From an uncultured Acidobacteriota bacterium (GTDB taxonomy: Bacteria > Acidobacteriota > JAAYUB01), in NCBI GenBank assembly GCA_937925645.1, contig CALAMB010000162.1, forward strand, positions 1-47,901: a stretch of DNA of 47,901 nt, written 5' to 3'. Positions 14,910-23,356 of the stretch are shown piece by piece. The notes under the pieces are model-generated. The model searched no databases and had not been told where the DNA came from. It saw only the letters and a program-made list of their open reading frames with translations. Every line of letters starts with the position of its first letter. Positions within the stretch are counted from its first letter, which is position 1. A program made the position numbers and the translations under genes.

Positions 14910-15668
14910 ATGAATGACTCCCGGCCCGAATTCCGAATCGAGGCATCGCGGCTGACCTGGATCCTCGGCACCCTGGTGGCGGTGCTGGTGCTGGCCAGTT
15001 TGGGGGCCCAGTTCGTGCGCTTCCACAGCGCCGATCCGAACATTCCGGTCGTCAAAAAGTTTTATCTGGACGAAGAAAACAACCTGCCCACGTTTTTTTC
15101 GACACTCAATCTGCTCCTGGTCTGCGGTCTGCTGGGTGCCGCGGCCGTCCAGGCCGGGTGGCGGCGGGATCCGCACGCCCGGTATTGGCGCGTCATGGCG
15201 CTGATCGCCTTTCTGGTCGCCCTGGACGAGACGGCCAGCCTGCACGAGGCGCTGAACAGGCGTCTGACCGGCTTGCCCGACTGGGGCGGCATCTTCCATT
15301 TCGCCTGGGTGCTTCCCGGCAGCATTTTGACTGTCGGGCTGGCTTTCTTTTTCTGGCGGTTTTTGCGGCGCCTGCCGGTCTGGACCCGGCGCCGGATCAT
15401 GCTGGGTGGCGCGATCTTCGTGGGCGGCGCGCTGGGCCTGGAGATCGTCGGCGGCAGCCATGCCAGTCGATTCGGCGAAGACAATCTTCTGTATAGCCTG
15501 ATCGTCACCGGAGAGGAAGCCCTGGAGATGGTGGGGGTCGTGGTCGTCATCCACGCGCTGGTCACACACCTGGCCAGGACCTCCGCGGAAGTGCGCCTCA
15601 CCTTCCGGGAGTCGAAGGTCACTCCGGAAGCCGGCCGACCGGCGGCGGTTCCGCCTACTGGCGCGTGA
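14910..15668 (+). CDS. Multi-pass membrane protein with LDETASLHE motif, unknown function
   Basis: The 252-residue protein has about six hydrophobic segments (near 16-35, 60-80, 92-110, 125-150, 165-185 and 195-220). An intramembrane-edge motif LDETASLHE sits near residue 105, with acidic and His residues that could bind metal or a cofactor. I recall similar FxALDE-x-x-x-x-HE motifs in uncharacterised bacterial membrane proteins but cannot name a function. GGAGGTGG precedes ATG 14910, which decides the start within a much longer open frame. Its 3' end overlaps the convergent small membrane gene by 14 bp. Confidence 0.65.
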   Translation: MNDSRPEFRIEASRLTWILGTLVAVLVLASLGAQFVRFHSADPNIPVVKKFYLDEENNLPTFFSTLNLLLVCGLLGAAAVQAGWRRDPHARYWRVMALIAFLVALDETASLHEALNRRLTGLPDWGGIFHFAWVLPGSILTVGLAFFFWRFLRRLPVWTRRRIMLGGAIFVGGALGLEIVGGSHASRFGEDNLLYSLIVTGEEALEMVGVVVVIHALVTHLARTSAEVRLTFRESKVTPEAGRPAAVPPTGA

Positions 15669-15915
15669 TCTTGTTGTACAGCCAGGCCAGCAGCACGCCG
15701 CCGATCCAGCCGTCCAGGATGCCGTAACCCACGGCCACCAGCACCCCCCAGAAGCCCCACTGGCCGTAGTGGTACCCCGGATAAATCGATTCGACGAGCC
15801 GGAGCAACGCCTCGCCATAGCCCGGTGCCAGCAGGTTGGCCACGCCGACGCACAGGAGCGTCAGGCCCCAGACGGCGGACACGGCGCATCCGAAACGGAC
15901 GACTTGCAGCTTCAT
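15655..15915 (-). CDS. Small two-helix membrane protein (holin-like family name)
   Basis: The 86-residue protein has two membrane helices (about 8-30 and 55-80) flanking an ESIYPGYHYG loop and ends IGGVLLAWLYNKI. Close relatives, as I recall, are often labelled bacteriophage holin, but they occur singly in bacterial chromosomes and there is no phage context here, so lysis is unlikely. GGAGGAAACC precedes ATG 15915, a good ribosome site. Function unknown. Confidence 0.65.
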   Translation of the reverse strand: MKLQVVRFGCAVSAVWGLTLLCVGVANLLAPGYGEALLRLVESIYPGYHYGQWGFWGVLVAVGYGILDGWIGGVLLAWLYNKITRQ

Positions 15916-15977
15916 GGTTTCCTCCGAACGGTGGTTCTATCAGCGGCCCGACCCGGTCCGGCGCGGCGGCCGATGGG

Positions 15978-15995
15978 CGGCACCCACGGGTGCCG
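15978..15995. terminator. Hairpin between minus-strand genes
   Basis: CGGCACCC and GGGTGCCG pair perfectly over 8 bp around a 2-nt centre. It lies in the 231-bp gap after the zinc-ribbon gene and upstream of the small membrane gene. No T-tract follows, so terminator function is uncertain. Nothing else is recognised in 15916-16146. Confidence 0.3.
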
Positions 15996-16146
15996 GCAAT
16001 CGGCGCGCGGTCGGAACTTCGGATCGGTGAGCTGATCATACGCCGGGGGGGCGGTTCGCGCAAGCCGGATAGCGGCGCGCGCCGGGGGCGGGTTGTCGCC
16101 CGTCACCCCGGCGCGCCAAACGGCCTGGACCAGCGGGCGCCCGGAC

Positions 16147-16614
16147 TCAGGCGCCGGATTTCAGCGGCTGGCCGCAGAAGGGGCACAGCGACCAGTTGGG
16201 ATCGGCCGGCTTCCCGCACTTGGGACAGGCTGTGGACTGGTCGTGGCCGCAGTAGGGGCAGATTTTGTAATCGGCCTGCAGCCCCTGGCCGCATCCCAGG
16301 CAGACCTTCTTGTGCATGAAGCGGACCACCAGGTAGATGATCACGCCCACCAGGTTCGGCACCCAGGTCGCCACGGTGGCCCACAGCCAGGGATCCAGTC
16401 CCCGTTTGGCCGCGTCCCGGTAGACCAGGACGGCGATCAGCGTCAGGATGCCGAACGGCACGATCAGCAGGGGCAGCAACAACAGGAACGTCCGGTCCGT
16501 CGTTTCGGCGAAGACGTTGGGCAGGATCACCACGAACAGGGCCGCGCACACCAGCAGCGCGACCAGCCCGGTGATTGCCCAGAACACGTATTTGAACACG
16601 GATTGATTGGCCAT
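16147..16614 (-). CDS. Membrane protein with C-terminal double zinc ribbon
   Basis: The 155-residue protein has three hydrophobic helices (about 8-30, 42-62 and 75-97; the last contains WLWATVATWVPNLVG, as in the PLD-nuclease N-terminal type membrane domain) and a cytosolic tail with four CxxC knuckles (CLGC, CPYC, CPKC, CPFC) forming two zinc ribbons. GGAGGT lies six nt before ATG 16614, which favours it over the ATG at 16620 that would touch the ribosome site. It is the last gene of the sigma/anti-sigma unit, 13 bp after the anti-sigma-like gene, so it may help sense membrane stress or be a target of the regulon. Confidence 0.7.
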   Translation of the reverse strand: MANQSVFKYVFWAITGLVALLVCAALFVVILPNVFAETTDRTFLLLLPLLIVPFGILTLIAVLVYRDAAKRGLDPWLWATVATWVPNLVGVIIYLVVRFMHKKVCLGCGQGLQADYKICPYCGHDQSTACPKCGKPADPNWSLCPFCGQPLKSGA

Positions 16615-16627
16615 CGTCATACCTCCA

Positions 16628-16954
16628 TCAAGAATGTAACCGTTCGTCCACGGCGAGCATCAGGCGACCCACCGGTTCCCGTCCGGCGAGGAGCAGCAGC
16701 ATCGCCACGCTGCTCAGCAGCGAGGCGCCGGCATAGCCCGCGAGCTTCACCGTCCAGCTCACCGCCGGCAGCCACCAGATCAGCGCCAGCGGCACCACCC
16801 ACAGGGCCGACAGGACCAGACTGGCTGCCGTGACGCCCGCCAGCAGCCGGTCGGCGCGGGCGCGCCGTTCGATCCGCCGGACCAGCTCCGCGGGTGGAGC
16901 CATCCGTTCCCGACCGATCTCCCGGAGCAAATCATCCACCCGATTCTCATTCAT
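16628..16954 (-). CDS. Putative membrane anti-sigma factor
   Basis: The 108-residue protein has an N-terminal cytosolic segment (1-37, VDDLLREIGRERMAPPAELVRRIERR) and two membrane helices (about 38-62 and 67-92). It starts inside the end of the ECF sigma gene with an 8-bp overlap, the normal arrangement for a cognate anti-sigma factor. No HxxxCxxC zinc anti-sigma motif is present, so the assignment rests on context, size and topology. Confidence 0.6.
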   Translation of the reverse strand: MNENRVDDLLREIGRERMAPPAELVRRIERRARADRLLAGVTAASLVLSALWVVPLALIWWLPAVSWTVKLAGYAGASLLSSVAMLLLLAGREPVGRLMLAVDERLHS

Positions 16955-17477
16955 AGCCTGCCTCCTGCATGGCGTCGGCCAGCCGGCGCCGGCCCGTCCA
17001 CATGCGACTCTTCACCGTGCCCGGCGGCACGTCCAGAACCTCGGCGATCGCTTCGAGGCTCCAGTCGAAGTAGTAATGCAGCACCAGCGGAATCCTGAAC
17101 TGCGCGTCCAACCCGTCGAGACATTTCGCGAGCATGACTTTCTCCTCACGCCGCTCCAGGGATTCAACGGCATCGGGCGTCCCCGATTCGACCCGCTCCA
17201 GCTCGAGCTCCATCTGCTCCCGGGAGAAGAACTCCGCGCACCGCCGCAGCCACCGCCGGCGCCGGCGGCCCCGATCCCGATGCAGGTTCAGGCAGATCGC
17301 CACCAGCCAGGGAAAGAACCGTTGGCCGGGATCGTACCGGTGGAAGTTCCGCCAGGCCCGCACCCACGTGTCCTGAAACAGATCGTCGGCATCCGCCCGG
17401 TTGGAAGCAAGCCGGCGGCACAGCGTGTACAGGTCGTTCCGGTGGCGCGCGATCAGTGTTTCCATCGACTCTGGCAT
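16947..17477 (-). CDS. ECF-family RNA polymerase sigma factor
   Basis: The 176-residue protein has sigma region 2 (about 8-75: RHRNDLYTLCRRLASNRADADDLFQDTWVRAW, then FFPWLVAICLNLHRD) and region 4 (about 115-170: LDAQFRIPLVLHYYFDWSLEAIAEVLDVPPGTVKSRMWTGRRRL), with the linker between them but no region 3. It directs polymerase to a dedicated regulon. ATG 17477 has AAGGAG nine nt upstream; ATG 17540 would add 21 residues but has no ribosome site. The next gene overlaps it by 8 bp and is probably its anti-sigma factor. Confidence 0.9.
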   Translation of the reverse strand: MPESMETLIARHRNDLYTLCRRLASNRADADDLFQDTWVRAWRNFHRYDPGQRFFPWLVAICLNLHRDRGRRRRRWLRRCAEFFSREQMELELERVESGTPDAVESLERREEKVMLAKCLDGLDAQFRIPLVLHYYFDWSLEAIAEVLDVPPGTVKSRMWTGRRRLADAMQEAGYE

Positions 17478-17664
17478 GTCCCGCCGCTCCTTGACGGCGT
17501 CGCCGGCTGGTCCCGGCCGTATTGGTGCTTCCACTGACATCTACGCTCGGGTCCCCGCCCGGTTCAAACCAGTCACCCGCCCTGAATCGCCGATGCGTCG
17601 GGATCCCGGCGGCACGGGTCAGCTCACGCGATGCCCGGCATCTCGAGGTTCCCGCCGCCCGCGG

Positions 17665-18414
17665 TCAACCGACGGTGGGGACGTCCCGCAGCTCACGCTC
17701 CAGGCGGGCCATCTCGGCCCGCAGCCGCCGGCGCTCGGCCCGGGCGTACGGGTTGTATGCCTGCAGGTCGGCGAAGGTGGCCCAGTCGTCGCCCGCCGCT
17801 GTTTCCATCAGCGCCAGCAGATGCTCCCAGCTCGGGGCCGCGAACGGCGGCTCCCCGGCGGAGAGTCCGGCACAGGCCCGGCCCAGCCACTGGGTCAGGA
17901 CCAGGGTCCTGGCCATCACCCGGTCGTGGACCGAGGGGCTCGTCCGCACCACCCGGAATCCCCGGCCGGTCCAGTACGCTTCCCAGAACCGGGTGACCGG
18001 CGGCGGCGTCCGCCGAACGGGGCAGAGGACCATCGTCTGCCCCGCCGGCTGTTCGCCCAGGCTGCTCGGTCCGAAGAGCGGATGCAGGGGCAGCGCCGCC
18101 ACCCCCGCCGGCAGTTGCCGCAGTAGCCGGGCCGATACCGTCTTGACCGCGCCGGCCTCCAGGACCACCGCGCCGGGACGCAGGTGCGGCGTCACCGCCG
18201 CGAGGACGCCGGGAAGCTCTCGCACCGGCACCGCCAGCATCACCGCGTCGGCGCCGGCCGCCCCGGCCAGGGTGGTCGCACCGGCGTGGCCGGAGATCCG
18301 CTGCGGATCCCGGTCATACACCCGGACCGTGAAACCCCGCCCCAGCAGCTCCGCCAGCAGCCGGCCGAGGCGGCCGCAGCCGACGATGCCCACGCTCTCC
18401 GGATGATGGTCCAT
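17665..18414 (-). CDS. Prephenate/arogenate dehydrogenase-like (TyrA-type) protein
   Basis: The 249-residue protein has a Rossmann NAD(P) site (GIVGCGRLGRLLAE at about 9-22 with acidic D34/D36 after the second strand) and a substrate motif HPLFGP, the counterpart of the catalytic His region in TyrA. The helical C-terminal domain is present but short (usual length 270-290). It could make tyrosine precursors or be a related oxidoreductase; no other aromatic-pathway gene is close. GGGAGGAGG precedes ATG 18414. The GTP-like repeat-rich Arg segment at the C-terminus is probably helical. Confidence 0.75.
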   Translation of the reverse strand: MDHHPESVGIVGCGRLGRLLAELLGRGFTVRVYDRDPQRISGHAGATTLAGAAGADAVMLAVPVRELPGVLAAVTPHLRPGAVVLEAGAVKTVSARLLRQLPAGVAALPLHPLFGPSSLGEQPAGQTMVLCPVRRTPPPVTRFWEAYWTGRGFRVVRTSPSVHDRVMARTLVLTQWLGRACAGLSAGEPPFAAPSWEHLLALMETAAGDDWATFADLQAYNPYARAERRRLRAEMARLERELRDVPTVG

Positions 18415-18502
18415 GACGCGCCTCCTCCCGCACGTTTCATCACCGCGGCGCCGGACGCGCCGCGGTCCGCGGGCACAGCCGCGGAAAATCTACGGTGTGA
18501 TA

Positions 18503-18531
18503 TTGCCACAACCCGGCCCAAACAATACAAT
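18503..18531 (+). promoter_or_regulatory. Promoter of the PH-like membrane protein gene
   Basis: TTGCCA (18503-18508), 17 nt, TACAAT (18526-18531). Transcription should start near 18538, which rules out the ATG at 18537 and leaves ATG 18555 with a 17-nt leader. The same hexamers and spacing occur at 19108-19136. Confidence 0.7.
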
Positions 18532-18554
18532 ACTGAATGAACCGCGAGGACGCC

Positions 18555-19004
18555 ATGACCCATTACAGCCACACCCAGATCGGCACCATGATCCTGGCCG
18601 TGTTCGGCTTGGCCCTTCTGGTCATGCTCGTCATTTACCTGACCGTGCCGGCGCCGCCCCAGATGTTCGTCGCGGCCGCCATCCTCGCCCTCACGGCCTT
18701 TCTGTTCTCCCGCCTCACAGTGGAGATCCGGGACAGCCGGCTGGTGTGCTACTTCGGGCCCGGACTGATCCGGCGATCCTTCAAACTGGATGCCATCACC
18801 GGCTGCGCCAGGGTCCGCAACAGCTGGCTCGACGGCTGGGGCGTCCGGCTGACGTCCCACGGCTGGATGTTCAACATCGCCGGCCTCGACGCCGTGGAGC
18901 TGACGCTGGCCGACGGCCGCCGCTTCCGGATCGGCACCGACGAGCCCGACCGTCTCTGCACGGCCATCCGTACCGTCCAGTCGCTGAGGTTCCGCAGCAG
19001 CTGA
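18555..19004 (+). CDS. Membrane protein with bacterial PH-like domain
   Basis: The 149-residue protein has two membrane helices (about 10-30 and 36-54) followed by a PH-like beta domain: CYFGPGLIRRSF, a WLDGWGVR turn, GWMFNIAGLDAVELTL and GRRFRIGTDEP. Proteins of this layout are common and poorly characterised; a scaffold or lipid-interface role is possible. GAGG about seven nt upstream and the promoter position support ATG 18555. It appears monocistronic. Confidence 0.7.
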   Translation: MTHYSHTQIGTMILAVFGLALLVMLVIYLTVPAPPQMFVAAAILALTAFLFSRLTVEIRDSRLVCYFGPGLIRRSFKLDAITGCARVRNSWLDGWGVRLTSHGWMFNIAGLDAVELTLADGRRFRIGTDEPDRLCTAIRTVQSLRFRSS

Positions 19005-19107
19005 AGTCTTTCGCCCCGTCTCGACAATCCGCCCGGGTTCCATCGCGGCGACCCCATGACACGGGCGGCCGATGATTGCCCGCGGCCGCAGCATCACTTC
19101 AGAAACC

Positions 19108-19136
19108 TTGCCAGCCCCGGCAAGTTGGCCTACAAT
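19108..19136 (+). promoter_or_regulatory. Promoter of the kinase-TPR gene
   Basis: TTGCCA (19108-19113), 17 nt, TACAAT (19131-19136). The predicted transcript starts near 19143, downstream of the ATG at 19056, so the gene must start at GTG 19170 or later. Confidence 0.7.
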
Positions 19137-19169
19137 GCGGCTAATCGTTTGCCGCAGGAGTCAGCGAGG

Positions 19170-22094
19170 GTGGAAGCTCCGAATGACCGCACGGGTCGGA
19201 CTTCCGACAGCACGGACATGATCGGCCTCACCATCGGCCATTACCGGATCCTGGAACGGATCGGCGCGGGCGGGATGGGCGAAGTGTACAAGGCCGAGGA
19301 CACCCAGCTCCACCGTCCGGTGGCCCTGAAATTTTTACCCCCCGAATTGACCCGGAACCCGACGGCCCGCCGGCGGCTCGTCCTGGAGGCCCGGGCGGCC
19401 TCCGCCCTGGACCACCCCAACATCTGCGGCGTGCACGAGATCGGCGAGACCGCCGACGGGCGGATGTTCATTTGTATGGTGCATTACGAGGGGGAGACGC
19501 TCAAGGACCGGATCGCCCGAGGCCCCATGTCCATCGAGGAAATCCTGTCGGTCTCCGTCCAGACCGCCCAGGGCCTGGCCTGCGCCCATCAGGCCGGCGT
19601 GGTCCACCGGGACATCAAGCCCGCCAACATCATGATCACCCACCGCGGCGACGTCAAGATCCTCGACTTCGGGCTGGCCAAGCTGTCCGGCCACTCGCAG
19701 GCCGCCGAGTCGGAAGGCACCGTGGGCACGACGGCGTACATGTCACCCGAACAGGCCCGCGGCCTGCCGGTTGACGCCCGCACCGACATCTGGTCGTTCG
19801 GCGTCGTCCTTTACGAGATGCTGACCGGCCACAACCCGTTCGCGGCTTCTTACACAAAAGCCACGCTCCACTCGATCCTCAACGAGACGCCGGCGCCCGT
19901 CACCGACGTCCGGCCCGACACGCCCCCCGAACTGATCCGGATTATCGTCGCCGCCCTGACCCGGCTGCCGGAGCAGCGCGCGCCGTCCATGGCCGGCGTG
20001 CTCGACCAGCTCATCGATTATCGGAACAGCTGCGCTGGCGTCTCGCCCGACGGACTGCACCAGACGGCGGTCCGGCTGACCCGCCGCCAGGGCTGGCAAC
20101 TGGCCACGCTGCTCCTGCTCCTCGCCGCGGCGGCCGGCTACCTCGTCATCACGCGGCTGACGGCCCCGCCGGCGGCCGACCGGGGATTCGGCCGCGAGGC
20201 CGCCACCGCGCGCAAGCCGAAGATCTTCGTCGAACCCGTCAAGATCGCCGGCGCGGTGGACGACGCCCGCAACCTGAGCGACATCCTGACCTTTCTGCTG
20301 GAAGTCGACCTCTTCCAGTCCCGCTACCTTTCAGTGATCAAGGAGCCCGAGGGCGCCACCCACCGGATCCGGACGATGTACCTGGAGGGGAGCGCCTGCC
20401 GCCTGCAGGCAGCCATCCTCGACGCGGCCACGCAGGAGTATATCGCCTCGGCCCAGGTCGAATTGGCCGAACCGGCGGAACCGCAGGATCTCATCGACGC
20501 GCTCACGCCCAGGATCAAGGAAGCGCTGCGGTTCTCGCCCCAGTCCATCGCCGACGACATCGACACCGCCCTGCGGGACGTCACCACGTCGTCGCGCGAC
20601 GCGCTGCGGCTGTACCTCGAGGCCGACAAGCTGTACGCCAGCGGCCGTTTTGAGGAAAGCAACGCCTGCCTGGAACGGGCCACGGCCCTTGATCCCGAGT
20701 TCGCCATGGCCTATGCCCGGATGTCGGTCAACTACGGCCACCTGCGCGAGCTGGAAAACGACCGCCGGTACATCCAGAAAGCCCTGGCGTTCAAGGCGCG
20801 GCTCACGCCGCGCGAGCGATTCAATCTCGAGCTGCTGAACTCCAAATACACCGAGGTCAACTACCTCAAGCGGGCGGACCTGGGCCGGCGGTTCGACGCG
20901 CTCTATCCCAATGACGCCGGGATCAAGCGCCTGGTGGGCGCGATCTACCGAAACGCTGAGGATTGGCCGGAGGCCGGCCGGTGGTTCGGCGGGGCGGCGG
21001 TGGCCGATCCCGCCGATCACCTGGCCGTGCTCAACCTGGCGGAGATCGACATCCGCCAGGGCCTGGCCGTCTCGGCCCGAACGCTGCTCGTGCGCAACCG
21101 CCCGCTGTTCAAAGATCCGATGCCCTACCAGGTCCGGCTGGCCTGGACCTATCTGCTGGAAAACCAGTACTCGCAGGCGCGGCAGGAATTGATTCGTTGC
21201 CTGGACCTGCCGCGCGAGAAGAGCTGGCTGCACGTCCGGCTGGCGGCTGTGGAAAACCTCTGCGGGCGGCCCGGCGACGCCGAGCGAATCCTCCGCGAAC
21301 GGATCGGGCACGCCGATCCCGACCAGCGGCTGATGGGCCGCTATGTGCTGGCGGAATTCCTCATCGGTCGCGGCCGCTTCGGCGAAAGCGCCCAGGTGCT
21401 CGACGAGGGGCTGCGCGAGGCGGAATCACTCGGGGAAAACGCCATCCGCGTGGACCTGGCCCTGCTGGCCGCTTACCTGGAACTGCGGCGGGACGACGCC
21501 GCCCGGGCGTTGCGCCACGCCGAGTCCGCGGGCGCCGCGGCGCCCGCGCTCCTCGATCCCGAGTACGATGCCATGGCGCTCCACATGCAGGGGCTGGCGC
21601 TGCTGGCGCAGGGGCAGGCCGAGGCGGCCGCCGACATCGCCCGCCGGTTGCGGGCCCTGGAGACGGCGAGCGGCCTGGCGAAGCTGCGGCGCCACCACCA
21701 CCACTTGTCGGCGGCCATGGCGCTGCACCGGGGCGATCCCCGCCGGGCCGCGGCCCTGATGGAGCTGGCGGTCCCGCTACTCGACTGGACCCCCGACGTC
21801 CGGTTCTTCGGCAGCCCGTCATTCTACTTCCCGCTGCTTGCCGATGCCTATCTGGCAGGCGGACGGCTGGACCTGGCCGCCGGCACATCCACCCGGTTGC
21901 GGGACATGGCCGCAAGCCGCCTGAACACCAGCGACAGTTACGCCCGCGCGCTCCTGAACCTGGGCCGGTGCGCCCGGCAGCAGGATCGTGATCAGGAGGC
22001 CCGCCAGTATTACGACGCGTTTTTGAAGATCTGGAACCACGCGGACCCCGACCGCCCGGAACTCAGGGAAGCCACCGCCGATCGCAATCCGTGA
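19170..22094 (+). CDS. Membrane Ser/Thr protein kinase with TPR sensor domain
   Basis: The 974-residue protein has an N-terminal PknB-type kinase (about 20-290) with all motifs: IGAGGMGEVY loop, VALKFL Lys, HRDIKPANIM catalytic loop, DFGLAKL and the SPEQARG/DIWSFGVVLYEMLTG region. One membrane helix (about 309-330) follows, then a beta/alpha domain (residues 345-460, FVEPVKIAGAVDDARNLSDILTFLLEVDL) and a long TPR region (about 460-960). The C-terminal half should lie outside the membrane and sense a ligand or partner. GTG 19170 has AGGAG nine nt upstream and lies after the promoter; ATG 19218 is an alternative that starts right at the kinase. The 3' end is 16 bp from the convergent radical SAM gene. 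Confidence 0.88.
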   Translation: MEAPNDRTGRTSDSTDMIGLTIGHYRILERIGAGGMGEVYKAEDTQLHRPVALKFLPPELTRNPTARRRLVLEARAASALDHPNICGVHEIGETADGRMFICMVHYEGETLKDRIARGPMSIEEILSVSVQTAQGLACAHQAGVVHRDIKPANIMITHRGDVKILDFGLAKLSGHSQAAESEGTVGTTAYMSPEQARGLPVDARTDIWSFGVVLYEMLTGHNPFAASYTKATLHSILNETPAPVTDVRPDTPPELIRIIVAALTRLPEQRAPSMAGVLDQLIDYRNSCAGVSPDGLHQTAVRLTRRQGWQLATLLLLLAAAAGYLVITRLTAPPAADRGFGREAATARKPKIFVEPVKIAGAVDDARNLSDILTFLLEVDLFQSRYLSVIKEPEGATHRIRTMYLEGSACRLQAAILDAATQEYIASAQVELAEPAEPQDLIDALTPRIKEALRFSPQSIADDIDTALRDVTTSSRDALRLYLEADKLYASGRFEESNACLERATALDPEFAMAYARMSVNYGHLRELENDRRYIQKALAFKARLTPRERFNLELLNSKYTEVNYLKRADLGRRFDALYPNDAGIKRLVGAIYRNAEDWPEAGRWFGGAAVADPADHLAVLNLAEIDIRQGLAVSARTLLVRNRPLFKDPMPYQVRLAWTYLLENQYSQARQELIRCLDLPREKSWLHVRLAAVENLCGRPGDAERILRERIGHADPDQRLMGRYVLAEFLIGRGRFGESAQVLDEGLREAESLGENAIRVDLALLAAYLELRRDDAARALRHAESAGAAAPALLDPEYDAMALHMQGLALLAQGQAEAAADIARRLRALETASGLAKLRRHHHHLSAAMALHRGDPRRAAALMELAVPLLDWTPDVRFFGSPSFYFPLLADAYLAGGRLDLAAGTSTRLRDMAASRLNTSDSYARALLNLGRCARQQDRDQEARQYYDAFLKIWNHADPDRPELREATADRNP

Positions 22095-22110
22095 CCTCGG
22101 GAATCCGGAT

Positions 22111-23214
22111 TCAACGGCTCGGCCGGGGTGCCGCTCCGGTTTTCCGGTCATTTGGTGCAGCCGGTCCCGGCGCTTTCCCGCCCCGCAAGATCCGCTCGAA
22201 CCGGCAATACCACTCCGGAATCCGGCCGATGTGCCCCGAGCTCAGGGCGGCGTCCAACGGGCAGATGGCGCATTCGAAGAGCTCGCTGCAGAACATGCAG
22301 AAGCCGCCCGGCGTCAGGCCGTTGTTCATGACCAGCTTCCGGTAGTTGACGAGGGGGCCGTCGCGTCCCGCCCAGTCGACCGCATCGAACCGGCGGACGT
22401 CGCCGAGGCGATATGCGGCGAATTCGGCGGTGTGCTCCCGGCCGCGGAAAAAATCGGCGAACAGGTGGCAGCCCCAGATGGTTCCGTCCGCCGCGAGCGC
22501 CAGCCGCGTCTCACCGGCGGGACAGCGGAAAATCCGCCGCTCGCCGCCGCCGGACGGCTGAGCCGCCCCGGGAGCTTCATCATCTTCCGGATCGGGCGGC
22601 GGCAGCAGCGGGCGCACGTCCCGCAGCGCCGCCGCCAGCGCCTCGACCTCCGCGTCGCTCCATGGCGACTGCCGGTCGTAAGCCAGGACCAGGCGGGGAA
22701 CACCCAAGCTGAGCAGGAGGCGCACCGTGGCCGGCAGGTCCCGGACCGTCCCCCGGGTGACCACGCAGTTGACCGTCAGCCGGATGCCCGGACGGTCGTT
22801 CAGGGCTTCCAGCAACCGGGCCAGTGCCGCGGCGCTGCCGGCGGCGCGGTGACGGTCCTGGTTCACGCCGTCGTGGCTCAGGACCACCCGAAACCGGTGG
22901 GCGTCGAGAAAGGCCAGTTCGCGGGGCCCCAGGAGACTGCCGTTCGTGGTGATGCCGTAGGCGAGGGTCCGCTTCCCGACGCGGTTCCACGCCTCGATCC
23001 GCCGCACGGCGCGCCGGATCGCCGGGAACACCAGCGCCGGCTCCCCGCCGAAAAACGTCACCTGGCAGCGCGCTGCGGCCAGCGGCAGGAGCCGCGCGCA
23101 GGCCAGGCGGACCAGGTCATCCGCCAGATCCCGTTCCGACCGCTGCTGGTAGCAGTAGACGCAGCGGTAGTTGCACCGCTCGGTCATCATCAGGGTGAGG
23201 TGCGTCCAGCGCAT
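22111..23214 (-). CDS. Radical SAM/SPASM-type maturase
   Basis: The 367-residue enzyme has the radical SAM cluster motif C14-x3-C18-x2-C21 (TERCNYRCVYC) and the GGEP SAM-binding motif at about 52-56. The C-terminal region carries auxiliary-cluster Cys: FRCPAG, WGCHLF, GFCMFC, FECAICP and WYC, a SPASM-like pattern typical of enzymes acting on peptides or proteins (anaerobic sulfatase maturase and RiPP maturase class). No ribosome site clearly selects the start; ATG 23226 and 23262 are possible, but the enzyme core begins right after 23214. The upstream gene on the same strand encodes a small helical protein with a Cys tail, a candidate substrate by context only. Confidence 0.8.
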   Translation of the reverse strand: MRWTHLTLMMTERCNYRCVYCYQQRSERDLADDLVRLACARLLPLAAARCQVTFFGGEPALVFPAIRRAVRRIEAWNRVGKRTLAYGITTNGSLLGPRELAFLDAHRFRVVLSHDGVNQDRHRAAGSAAALARLLEALNDRPGIRLTVNCVVTRGTVRDLPATVRLLLSLGVPRLVLAYDRQSPWSDAEVEALAAALRDVRPLLPPPDPEDDEAPGAAQPSGGGERRIFRCPAGETRLALAADGTIWGCHLFADFFRGREHTAEFAAYRLGDVRRFDAVDWAGRDGPLVNYRKLVMNNGLTPGGFCMFCSELFECAICPLDAALSSGHIGRIPEWYCRFERILRGGKAPGPAAPNDRKTGAAPRPSR

Positions 23215-23356
23215 CGAAGGAACCATACGCGGGGACCGAGGGCGGCGGACCGTCCCGAACATCCCGACAGCCGGCGGACATCCTCGGACGGTGCCGGCCG
23301 GTCATGCCGGCCCGTCGGCCGGATCCGTAAAAATTGTTCCGCCGGCCGTTTTCGGA

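Noticed and set aside
15655..15915. Phage holin, suggesting a prophage
   Set aside because: No other phage gene is near; the family label is a naming habit for a small two-helix protein.
17540..17542. Earlier ATG for the sigma factor gene
   Set aside because: No ribosome site, and ATG 17477 has AAGGAG at a normal distance.
19056..19169. Upstream ATG for the kinase-TPR gene
   Set aside because: It lies before the TTGCCA-17-TACAAT promoter, so it would not be transcribed from it.
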